From assembly GCF_018860155.1 (NCBI RefSeq), contig NZ_JAHKNI010000004.1, positions 592,678-656,677 on the forward strand: a stretch of 64,000 bases of DNA, written 5' to 3'. The position numbers and the translations under genes are program-made. Origin of the DNA: Nocardia albiluteola. GTDB taxonomy: Bacteria; Actinomycetota; Actinomycetes; Mycobacteriales; Mycobacteriaceae. The notes beneath the pieces are model-generated. The model was given only the letters and a program-made list of their open reading frames with translations. It was not told where the DNA came from and searched no databases. Shown in pieces: positions 1 to 12,000 of this stretch. Numbering within the stretch: the stretch's first letter is position 1; the number at the start of each line of letters is the position of its first letter.

Positions 1-1
1 G

Positions 2-3000
2 CACGCCGGGGTATCCACGGGTGCCGTGGCTGCCGCGGCGGGAATGACACTCGCAGTTGTGACGCTGGCCGTAGGCATCGCCAGGATCACTCGGTGGGTC
101 GGCGCCCGCAGGATGGGGCTCGCTCGACGGCAGGACGACCAGGACACGAACGAGCCGGGCCGGGCGAGCGGTACAGGGTTGGGTGCGCGTTCTTTGTCCG
201 AGTTCGTCGATGCGGCGTCGCCTGCCGATCCAGCCGACGTGCGCGCAGTCGTGCGGGAGTATCGGGCGTCATTGGGGGCAGCGAAGGCTCGCCGCAGGAA
301 CATCGTGGCTGCACTGCGCGCTGAGGAAGGGAAACTCGCGCAAAGACATTCCACCGCCGATGAAGCGGTCGTACGTGACGGGATTGCACGGCTGCAAGAG
401 CAACTCGCCGGTGTCGAGGACGAGGTCGAGCAATGGCGCAGGCTACTACGCGAGTTGCGGTTGCGGAGGTACATCGCAAGCCTCACCGATTCCCGCCCTG
501 GCTCCGCCGATGTGGCCACAGCGGTGCGGCTCGTGGTTGCCCCGGTGGCGATGCGCGGTGCCGCCCGGTTGCGAAGCTGGTTGGGCGGAATAGGTTCCGG
601 AGGATCGGACTCCGGGAAGGAACGCCTCGCGGACCGCGAGCTGGCGGTAAGCCAACTGTGCCGGAAATGGGGCGTCGAGTCGGCTGAGGGGATCGCCGCG
701 GTTCGGCAGGGCTATGACGCGCTGTATCGGTGGATGGCGCCGTTCGTGGCCAAGCATGCGGTCGACATGCTGAAGGCCGCGAAAGCATGGGCGGCCGGGC
801 GGAACGACGTTGTGGTGGCCTACTTGGGCCGCGACGGTTACCCGCCGGCGCAGGCTGCGGCCGTGTACGACCCGGTGTTTGTCGGCGAGCATTGCACCGT
901 GATTCCACTGTCGCGCCGGCTGGTGGAGGCGGCGCTGCAGGAGCGGGAACGCGACGGTGCTGTGTTCAGCCTGCCGGAGGAGTTCCGGAAGTTGCGGTCG
1001 TACGTGTCCGAGAACGAGATCGATGGTGCGATGTCGAATCTCACCAACTTGCTGACGAAAAGTGGTGTGCCGGTGGACCGTCCCGGCGCGCTGGTCGTAC
1101 TGGTCGACGATGGCTACCAAGGCTCGATCCAGGAATGCCTGGCGGCGCTGTATCCCGATATCGAATTCCGCGGCCAATACCTGGTGTACGACGCCCATCC
1201 CGGCGACCCCCATCCAGCCGCCAAAACCGGGTATGCGATGCACCTGGATGCCGACCACAGCCATGGCGGCAAGACGGTCACCGACCTACCCGCCGACCTG
1301 GCCCAGACCTGGTCGTACAAAGACATCTTCGCCGCTTTCGAAAGTTTGATGCACGGCCCCCGCGGCACCGCGACCAGCACCGACGAGATTCCTCCCGCCG
1401 AGTCACCCGTCGATGGAATCAACCCGCTTCTGCTCGCGCCGAAGTTCGCGGACCCCAAGGTTCGCCTTGCTGTGCAGGACGCCGCATTCCGCGCCGTCAA
1501 CGACTGGGCGCTGCAGCACATCGCTCGACACTCCACCGGGCGCCGGGGCTGGAGATCAAAGGCCGGCCGGGCCGAACGGAAGCTGGTGGCCACGCTCCGG
1601 TCATGGGTCTCCGGTGGTGAGATCGACCCGCTGTTCGCGGAGCTGCTGAACTCGTTTGTGCGCCGCGGCGATCGGCATGTGGTCGTCAAGCTCCGGTCGC
1701 TGCTGGCGGATGCCGACGTCGACGATGTTGCGGCACAGCAAATCTGGCAGGACTACACGAGCTTGTCGACCATGGAAGACAAGAGGGCATACGTCAAGCG
1801 AATTCGCCGGGAGCTCATTGCCACGACCGGACTCTCATCGAGCCGCACCTTGCAGATCGGTCTCACCGATCAGGGTGTGATGCAGGATGATCGGCTCGCC
1901 CGGCGAGTCGTCGGAGACGGCAGTGAATCCGGGGACGGGGACAGCGGAACGGCTATGACCGCCGAAGACATGCTGTTCCAACGGGTTTACGCAACGGTGC
2001 GGGATGTGCTCGGGCGGCGGCCCGATCAGGCCGATCGTGCGGCGATGGTCGCCATGGAGATGGTTACTGCTCTGCTGCTCGATCCACAACGGGAGTTCAC
2101 GGCCGATTCGGCTCAGCGCGACGGACTGCTGAAGGTCGAGATGACCCGAGAGCGCGTCACAATCACCCTGTCCGCCAACGGATCCGAGCCGGCCGCCGAT
2201 TTGACGTTGCTCGAGTGCACACCGGGTGTCCGGCTGTCCACTGATGCCGCGGACGGGCATTGCGCTGTTTCAGCCGTTTTCGATATGGGACAGCCGGTCG
2301 ATATCGGTGCGGTGACTCTGCGGCCCGCGCAGGACGAGGATCGGCTATCGATACTGTGGACCGAGATCCTGGGATCGTTGAAGATCGCGTACGCCGGTAA
2401 GCCTGACGAAGGAGTGAACGAGTTCGGGCTGTATCAGCTCTATCGGCAACGGTCGGCAGCCATTCGGGGTAATGACACTGCTGTCAGCTGGGTCGCGGTG
2501 ACCTCGGATGGATTCGTCCGGGGTTCGGCCACCTGGTCACCGCTCAGGGATCGCACCGGCAGCATTGTCGGCACGATCCTGAACGGTCTCTACCTTTTCG
2601 AGGGCAGCCTCGGCCACGGCATCGGCACGCGCTTGTTCGAGCAAGCGAGGAATGCAGCTGCGGGGCAACTGCATTGGTTCGTCACCCCGGACACCCCGGC
2701 CGTCGAGTTCTTCCGGAAGCAGGGCGCTGTCGCGGCCGGGCCGGCACCCGCTCCACCGCTGGGAGACTACCTGGGCGAGGAAGACGCGTCTCAGCTGCAG
2801 ATGGTGTGGCTGTCGCCGGAGGCGGTCGGGCCGGTCGCCTCGGATGATGATGTGCTCGCATTGCTGCGGCAGCATTTCGCGGGCCGCGACGACGTCACGG
2901 ACGACATGCTCACCGCTGCACTGGAACTGGACGAGCGGGGTGGTCATCGGGCTGGGCTGGTCGCCAAGGGGGTGCTGCAGCTTCGGTTGGAGATCCTTGA

Positions 3001-6000
3001 CAGCTACCGTCCGCACGAGCTGCGTGCACTACTGGACCAGCCGATCGCCGCCGACGACATCGCGTGGCGCGTCCGCGTGCTGGCCGCCTATATCGAACAG
3101 CAGCTGCACCCCGTCGACGATCGAGAGTTCGCACATCCGCAGGTCCTGCTGAGTTCGGTACTCGTGGGCGGGGACGGTGCGAACGCCGTGACGAGTGGCG
3201 ATGCCGATCGGGAGCCGGCCACGCTGACCATCCAGGCGGATTCCGGGGACGAGGGATCTCGGCTGGCCGCGGCTGCCCGAGTCTGGGATTGGTTGTCCGA
3301 GGTGCTGTCCGGATGGCCGGCCGATCGGATCGATGAGGCGGGTTGGGGGGCGTCCGACCGGGTTGAGCGCGCGTTGCGCTTTGCGGGCGAGGTTCGGATC
3401 CGGGTCGGGATCAGCGGTGCGGCCGGTGACCGGCGCGCCGTTGTGTCGGTTGGCGATTCGACCTTCGAGGTGAGCGAATCACTGCACTGGCCGGCTTGGC
3501 TCGCCACGGCGTTGGCGCCGATTCGGCATGTGCGCGTGCATATTCCGGATGGGCTGGCGCTGGCTGTGCCGTCCGAGATGTTCGAGCGGCTGGCGAAAGC
3601 ACTCGCACCGTTCGGCAGCCGGGGATCGCCGCTGGCGGTGGTGCAGGACAATATTGATCATGGGCTGCGGCACCGCGCTCGCATCAACCACGGTCGGCTG
3701 AATGCCCTACAGCACAATGTGGAACCGATATACGTCGTCTGCCAGTTCGGCAATCAGAGCGTAGAACTGCATATCTATCCCTTCTGGGATCAGGACTTCC
3801 GGTTCGGCCGGAGCGGCTCGGGGTTGACCGGGCGCGGCGACCCCCCCGTATTGCTTGGCGGGTTCACAGCTGCGATCGTCGACGAGCTTCTCTCCGATAG
3901 GGGCGATGTCCCGGGCGGAAACGCAGCGCCGGCGCCCACCGTCGACAATGACGGATTCGGGCCCGATCCGGGGGCCGATGCAAGCTTCCGCGATCTCGAT
4001 TTGGAACGTCAGCGCGAGATCCTGGAGCGCAGGCTGGGTATTGAGACGCCTGCCGACCGCGCGGCTTTCGATCGTCTGATGATGGAGCGTAAGTTCGCCG
4101 ATATCGCTGATGTGGCCGGGCAGCAGCACCCGGAGTACCTGTTCGACGATCTCGAAGGGTATGTCAGTTGGCTTGATGCCTGCGTCTTCGCCGAATGCCA
4201 TCGCACCAGCGATGGTGACCTCACGGTGGAGTTCATTCAGGAGCTCAGCCGGCGGATAGGGGGTCGGGTGCGGCCGCGGGCGGGGGAGATCCGGGGAGAT
4301 CTGGAGCCGAGCCGAAATTGGGGCTACGCCGTACTGGAGCGGCAGCTGACTCCGGAGGAGATCGCCGCCCTCGAGGAAAAGGGACTGACGTACGTCCCAG
4401 GGCCGTTCGACCCGGGCGAATTCGGAATTCTGTTTTCGCCGTTGGTAAACGGCCAGCCTGGCCCCCGGAAGGCGGAACCGCTCACCCCGGAGGGGAAGGC
4501 CGCCGCCGAAGCGGACCTGTCGAAACTCATGGGGTACCGGGAGGCGACCGAGACGTGGCCGGCCCCGACGTGCCAGTACGGCCTGCTCCTCTATCCCTAT
4601 TACGGCACTGTCGAGGCCGCCCGGGAACAACTGGGGGCCATCTGCCGCTGGTACCGCGACGAGGTGAACCGACCCGACTTCGATCCGTTCCGGATCGCTA
4701 CCGAGGTGCAGGTGCGGTACGTCAGCAAACATGACCTTGTCCACACCGAACGCGGCGGACGGGTCAGCCGAATCATGTTGAACTTCTTGCTGAAGAAGCT
4801 CAGCGGGGACGACAGTGCGTCCAGCGCGATCGTCGGGGAGTTCGACAACGACATGTTCGGTCTGTTCGAGGACTATTACCGACAGGTCCGCGACGGAATC
4901 GACGATTTCAGAGCGTGGCAGGCCATACGGGCGGACCCGGCGGCCGATCCGATCGTCATGCTCGGATTGGAATCGATGCGGCGGGTGTATCGATGGATGG
5001 GAGGCCTGCCACAGCCCTTCCCGCCGGGAAAGTTTCACAATCGCGAGCTGGCTCGGCAACTTCACGATGCGCTGCGACCGCTCGGCGTCGAGACCGATCA
5101 GCAGCTCGACGCCTCGTGCCGCGTATTCGACAGTCTCGCTGACGCATTCGACTTGATACGGACCAGCCGGCCCGGGACGGTCATCGTCATGCGGGTTCGC
5201 CGCACGGGCAGCGCTCCGACTCCGCTCGTCTGGCGCAAGCAGGTCGCCGGCGAGCCGACGGTCGAGATTGATCAGAATGGCGACGAGGTCCGGCTGCTGC
5301 ACCAGGTGGCGGACGACCCGTCGGTCGAATCGGTCGAGCTGGTTTTGTTCGATGAAGAAGGCCATCCGGTACCGGTCGATAACTCCTACGGACCGAGTAG
5401 CGGACAGGCGCCGGAGCCGGCAACCGACGAGCCGGCCCACGGAATCTCACAGGGCAACCCCGAGGAATTGACGACCTATAAGCGCTCGGTGATCGAAGCA
5501 GTGCGACAGCTCGACCCGGAATTGCTGGAACACCCAGAAACCGAGGGGGCCGGCAGCATCCCGTCGGCCGAGGCAGAAGCGTTGCGGCAGGAGTACGTGA
5601 ATGCGGCGATCAGGTTTGCTGAAGATCTCAGGCCGGATAAAGACCGGCCGGTAGACGTCGAGCCGACCCAGGATGGTGGGTTGGCGCTACACGTCGCCGA
5701 GGGGTGGAAGGCCTTTTTGCGCACCCATTTCGCTGTGGCGCAGCCAGGAGAGAGGGATGGCTGGCGGCTCGAGGCAGAAGTGATGACGGCCGTGACAGAT
5801 GTCCGCGCTGCCGCACCCGCGCTGGGCAGGCTGGCGGCGATGTCGGCGGGGGGTCCTTTCGCTGGGATCTCGCCGTACGAGCTATCGGCAAAATTCCAAA
5901 CTCTGCTCGCGTATCTTGAGCCACGCACGTTGCCGGACCGTGCCGTCGCACCGACGGCGGTGACGGTGCGATTCACCCACTTCGAGTCCGGCCGTGTGGA

Positions 6001-9000
6001 ATTCGCGGTGGAGATGCAGGGGTGGTTGTCGCGGCGGATTGTGCTGCGCCTGCGTTCGCATCCCCTGGCAGTCGCGGGCCTTGCCGGCCACCTGCCTCCC
6101 GAAGCAGTTGTCGAATTCGACGTGACCCCTGAGAAAGACGGATACGACATCGCGAAGGTGACGAACACGGTTTTGGGTCTGACCGCGAGTCGTTGGCAGC
6201 GCGGCGTCACGGTTCCGGACCCAGAGGTGTCCGATTGGCTGCTGGAGCTGGCCGGTGTAAATCTGGAGCGGCAATCGTACCGAAGCCTTCGAACCCTACG
6301 CGTGATCATCGAGACAACCGGGGTCTGGGGTGCACGGCAGACCCGTGTCGTTGCCGATAACCTACTGCTCGAGGAGAGCCACGAACTCATCCTTCGGGAG
6401 CGGTTTGCCGAGAGTACCGTCGCCGCCGCCGAGCTGGCTCGGCCTTCGAGCGGCGACCGGATCGACCCCGGTGATTCGCGAGCAGGTGTTGCCCAGCGGT
6501 ATTCGCGGCGGGCCGAACTGCAGGCGGAGCTCGAACACTTGGAGCTCGGGTCCTGGCTAAGTGTCACCGAGTTCCGCAGTGATGCTCCGATCGAGTTCCG
6601 TCTGTCCAAATTCCTGTGGAAGATGGATCGCGTTGGCGCTCAGTCGGGTACGAGAGAGGAATTCGAGCGTGACGAAGCCGATCCCGACGTCATCGGATGG
6701 GAGGCGGTTTCATTCGATCCGAACGGAGAACCGCTGGTTCCGACGCTGGAATACGTTCAGTATCTGCGGCGTAGCCGCGCGGCATTGGCCGAACGGGCGG
6801 ATATCGGTCTGCCTGATGATGATTCATTGCGGGCCTGGCGGGTGGCGATCGACCGAGCTCGTCGATTGGTTGCTGCTGATCTGACCTGGGTGGATCGCAA
6901 GCTCGCCGATCTACAGCGCGAGGCGGCCGAGCAAGCAGCGCTCGAGGTCGACCTGACGACCCTGCGCACGGTAGCCGAACCTCTGCTGTCCGGCACCGGA
7001 GCGGACGGGCTTCCCGGGCGTGCTGCGCTGGTCGCCCGCCTGGCTGCGCTGGATGAGTTGTCGGCTCTTGTGGGGCGGTGCCACACGGCGAGGCTGCGAT
7101 TGGTCGGCGAGTTCGCGCGCGGGCCACTGGACGCCGAGCTGAACCGGCGTACCGGAACCCCGCACGGATATGACGTCGCCGAATTCAGCGGACCTGGCGA
7201 CACCCCGGAATTGTGGATTGTCGCCGAGACTGACAACTTCATCGCCGCGCTGAGTAATGCGATCAAACGTACTAAGCGCCTGGGCGAGGCCCTGCTGCGA
7301 GGGTGGCACATTCGATACATTCCGGTCGCCGTCGGGTCGCTCGGAGTCGAACTGCTGCCCCGGGATCCCGACCCGATCGAGGTGGAGCGCGAATATCGTG
7401 CAGTATTCGAGCAGCTGCTGGTACCGGCGCTGTTGAATGCGTATATCGATGCTCGGAGAAAGGAAGCATTCCCGGGTAGATATCAGAGGAACTGGCTTCC
7501 CGGCGTGCTCGACTGGTTGGGTACGCATGTGGAATCGAGTGCTGGGGAATGGTTGCAAAGCGACTTCAATTCGGGCCCGGACAAGGTTGCGCTCCAGCTG
7601 GTTCAAAGCGGGGCGATATGGGAATACATGCAGTCTGCGAAACCTGAACCGGACAACCGCAGGCTGGTGGAAGTGATGCAAATCCGCGGACAATCGGTGG
7701 TCATCCCCGTCGAGGAGAGCGCTACGGGCGCATGGCGGGTATCGACCCCCCGTCCTGCCGCCGGACGCGGGGCAGTCGGCATTGCCGATGTGATGGCTGC
7801 GAATTTCCATTATCTGGCACCGTCCCCCGGCGAGGAATTCAGCAGTCTGGAGGAACTGGTCCTCGCGGTCAAGAATTGCCTAATTTACGGCGATCCGCTT
7901 TACGGCGGTACGCGGCTTCCATCGTATGCACAGCCGGTGGATGCCACCCCTGCCCCCATTTCAGCTCCGCGAGCGGGACGCCGCTCACCCGACTGGATGC
8001 GGCACTTGCCTTGGGCCTTCGAGGTTCAGGCGCGTGAAGCAGAGCAGGTGCGCGCCGTTCTGCAGACGAGATTCGATCCGGAGATTGTCGAGGCCCTGCA
8101 GCGCATCGCCGCCGACGACTCGATAGTGGTGGATGCGGAGCTGTCGGAGCTCGAGGCCGCGGTCGCCGGGCTGCGCCCGCACTTCGGGGCCTTGAGTCTG
8201 TTGCACTGGCACGACCGACTGTTGGGCAGGCTGGCTCGACCACCGGGCATCGCGTCCGACGCGGCGGACAAGGCCAAGACTGGTGAGGGGGCTGCAAGTT
8301 CACCGGACGGTACCGCTTACTTCGTTACGGCGGTGGACGATCCGGGGGATGGCCCGATACGATCGCCCGGTGCCGAACGGGCGCCGCCCGAGGACGGTCT
8401 CGGCGAGCCGGCGGACGGGCCCGCGACAACTGATGTGGCCGACGGGCGCGCCGAATCCCTCTCGGATGGCGTCGGCGGAGTCGCTGATCCGATCGAAGCC
8501 GAGGAATCGTCGAGCCCCGCAGCCGCGGTCGAAACGGGGGTGAGTGCTCCCTTTGGGGCCAGCGAGAACCTCACCGCATCTTCGGAGTTGGTGAATCAGT
8601 GTGATCGGCTGGTGCTGGAACGAGCGGAAGCTGAAACCGGACATGGTTTTACCGGTTTCGGCAAAATCGGAATCGGCGGCGCGACGCAAGACGAACACCA
8701 AACCGCCTGGGGCGCAGCACTCCAAGGATTCGCCGACCACAACGACATCGCTGAGTGGGTCCGTACGATCGCCGAATCCATGTCTCCCGCGCGTCGTGAC
8801 GGCGTCTTCGCCGTGGTGGTCGACGAACGGGTCGATGGTGATGGCGAACCCATCGTCGACCAGCACGGAGTGGGCCACCACGCCAGTCGGTACGTTTACC
8901 GTTGTGACGCCGACGGGAGCAACGGCCGCGTCGTCGTCGAGGACCCCGCCAACGGCATCGTCACCGATTACATCAGCGAAACCAGCGAACAAGTCGCCAC

Positions 9001-12000
9001 GTACGGCACGACCAGGGCCAGCTTCTTCGACAAGCGCGGGAACTGGCTGCCCTGGCAAGGCACTGGTGAGCATGACACCGACCCACTGACGTCGAATATC
9101 GGCCAATCCGACCCGGCTCGTGCCGACCTCACCGAGATCGACCGTCTGGAGCGCGATCTCGGGATCGAGACACCGGCACAGCGGCTACTGGAGGCATGGC
9201 TGTTCATCGACCCCGAGCTCCTGAAGGTCGCCATCGCTGCCGGTGAGCCGCATCCGGAATTGTTACTCGGAGATGAAGCGTGGGCGAGACATTTGGCTGC
9301 TCGCGCGCATTCCCGGGCGCATGGCTCGCAGCCGCTGACCGTGGACTTTATTCGAGGTTTGCAGGAACGGTTCTCGGCGCGAACAGATCCGGTGAACGGC
9401 GAAGAACTCGAGACGAAACTCCGCGCGGCCCTCGAGCCTTTGCCGCGTCCGTTGACCCCGGGGGAGATCGCGGAGATCGCTAAGAATCCGCTCGTCACCT
9501 TCCTCCCGCCGGGAGAATTCGGTGATCACGGGATACTGGTGGGGCACGTGATCGCTACCCATGAGGGATCGTCCTGGTACCGGCCCTCGCCGGTGCCGAT
9601 GACGGCCGCCGAATATGCTGTCGCCGACCACCCTCGGGCCTACTACATTTCGGATCCGCAGACCGTCCCGCACGGCGCGCTCCTCCATCCGCGTTTCCTC
9701 GATGAGAACGGCCGGCTGGAGGCCATGTGCCAGCGATACAACCAGTCTGTGGAGCGCAAAGCCCCCCCATCAGTTCTCGCCGCCGAGATCCACCGCTGGT
9801 TCATCGAGTTGTATCCCTTCAGTAGCAGTAGCCACGAGGTCGCGCGTTGGCTGATGAGTTGGTCGCTCGAGTCCAGTGGGTTGAGCCCGAGCGTTCTGGA
9901 GAATGCCGATGGTGCGCTGTACTCCAGCCCGAGGGCGTGGTCGCAAGCCATCCGAGCGGGAAGCAGGCTTTACGATCGGTGGGCGCAGGCCCTTGCATCG
10001 GATCCGGATATAGATGTGGTGGAGTTGTTCGGGCTCGGACAGTTCCGCGAACGATTCCGGGAAAGCTGGGACGACGCGCGGCCTTCCTTGCCGGGTCGGC
10101 GGCCCGGTGTTGCAGGTCTGGAACGAATGGCCCGACGATCCTGTGCACCCTACGGCGGTCTCGACGATCTCATGGACGGGCAGGCCCAACTGCATATCGT
10201 GTCCGGCGACAGATTCGGCGGTGGACACAAATGGCCGGGTGCGCCGGGAAAGCCGGTGTTTCCTCCGGATTGGGGAACAGAGCGAATACTGGAGGCGGTT
10301 GCGCAGGTGGCGACCAGCCCGAGCAGCACCTGGACGTGGCGCAAGGGAAAGTCGGGGTCGTTCTACACCGATGCCGGGGAATTTTCGGTGATGCATATCG
10401 ACGGCAAAGTCGATGGTCAACGGATTCGCGTGGTGTTCGAACCCGCACGCAACCGGGTCATCACCGCGTTCCCGGTCGTGAAAGTCCGTGGCGCTGTATT
10501 CCGAGCCCGGATTCCCTGGGCGGAACTGCCGCATCCGCTGAGAGGGCCGCATTTGCCCGCCTTGCCGAGAATGCGCAGGTGGTTGGGTGCTCACCTACAT
10601 CCGATCGGGCAGGACGGCACGATTCCGTGGCGGCCGTCGGATTCGGCACGGCAGCAGCGGCTTTCGGATGTGCCATCGCCCAGCGGAGGCCGTTCCAGCG
10701 CGGCGGCCGACCCTGGGGGGGACCAGGCAGAAATCGATCGGGCCGAATCCGCCGCCGCAAAGGTCGAGGTTGCCCAGGCGCTGTTGAGAAACCTGATCGA
10801 ATTGATCAAGCTGAACGGAACCGCGCGAGACGGGGACGCGGTGCGGTGGCTGGGTGCCCTCTCCGATCTGCGCCCGTTGTTCGAGACCGCCGGGTGGACC
10901 GAGCAGTATGACGGGTTGATTTCGCGGTTGGCGAATCAGTGCGCGCCGCTGCTGTTGGCCAATTTTGCGAGGGAGACCGGACGTCCGGATATCCCGTTGC
11001 GGATTGCGGATCCGGCCGAGGGCACGCCGGCGGTGCAGGTGTTCGAGGATTTCGGCGGGCAGGCGCAGCTCTATCGCGACATATTCGCGGTACGTGATGG
11101 TCTGCGCACATGGGGAGAGTGGCTGCGCGACCGAGGGTTGCTCGGTGAGCACGGTGTGTCGGTGATCGTGGCGGTTCCGCCGAGGACTGGCGAGGAATTG
11201 GGGCACACATATCGTCTGGTCTACCTGCGCCAGGAAAACGGTGAACCGCGAATCGATCTGATCGATACGGTCGGATCGGAGGGGGACACAATTCGGGTTG
11301 TCCGGAAGCGCGGCTACTTTTCGGTCGAGGCCGATCCGGGCGAGGAGAATCACCGCGATCGGAATGTGGAGGTGTGGGCGGGTCTCACCGAGGGTGCGTA
11401 TGCGGTGTCCTCGCTCGAGGCGCACAAGAACACCGGGAAGAAGTCCCCGAACTTCCGGGTCGGCGCCCGTCGCGAAGCTCTCGGCGACCCGAGCGGCTCG
11501 GCAAGTCCCGGTGTGAGCGCGGAGTCGAATGGCTCCGAGGAGACGGTCTCACCCGCACCGAAGAGCAGGCGACGATTCACAGGCAACCTGTTCGGCCGAC
11601 GGCGCAAATCCGGGCCCGAACGCTCCGACGACGGTTCGACCACTGTCGGGGCAGCGATTGCCGGGAGTCTGGCCGTTGCGGGTTTGGCCGCGGTGGCAGG
11701 AGTCCAAGCGGCAGTCCCGGTGATTACGGTGGTCGGTGTTGCCTCGCTGGCCGCGGGCGCGGCGATGATTTCTCGGTATGTCGGCCGGCGTCGGCGTGCC
11801 GACGATGACGCCGGTGATAACGAACGCCCCGGGGAAGTCGAATGGTCCGATGTCCGCCCGCTGCCGGATCGCCCCGATCGCGTCGGTCGCCGGCGTGTCC
11901 ACTCCACTGTCGAGGCGAGACGGCGTTTCCCGCGGCAGATACGCCGCCGGCTGGCGAGACTGATGTCCGAGGTCGAGGGACATGCCAAGCGAGCGCGGGT

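Noticed and set aside
809..1135. Possible HAD- or phosphoribosyltransferase-like segment in the giant protein (VVVAYLGRDGYP, VVLVDDGYQGSIQ)
   Set aside because: The two motifs are suggestive, but the rest of the segment does not match either fold convincingly; left unnamed.
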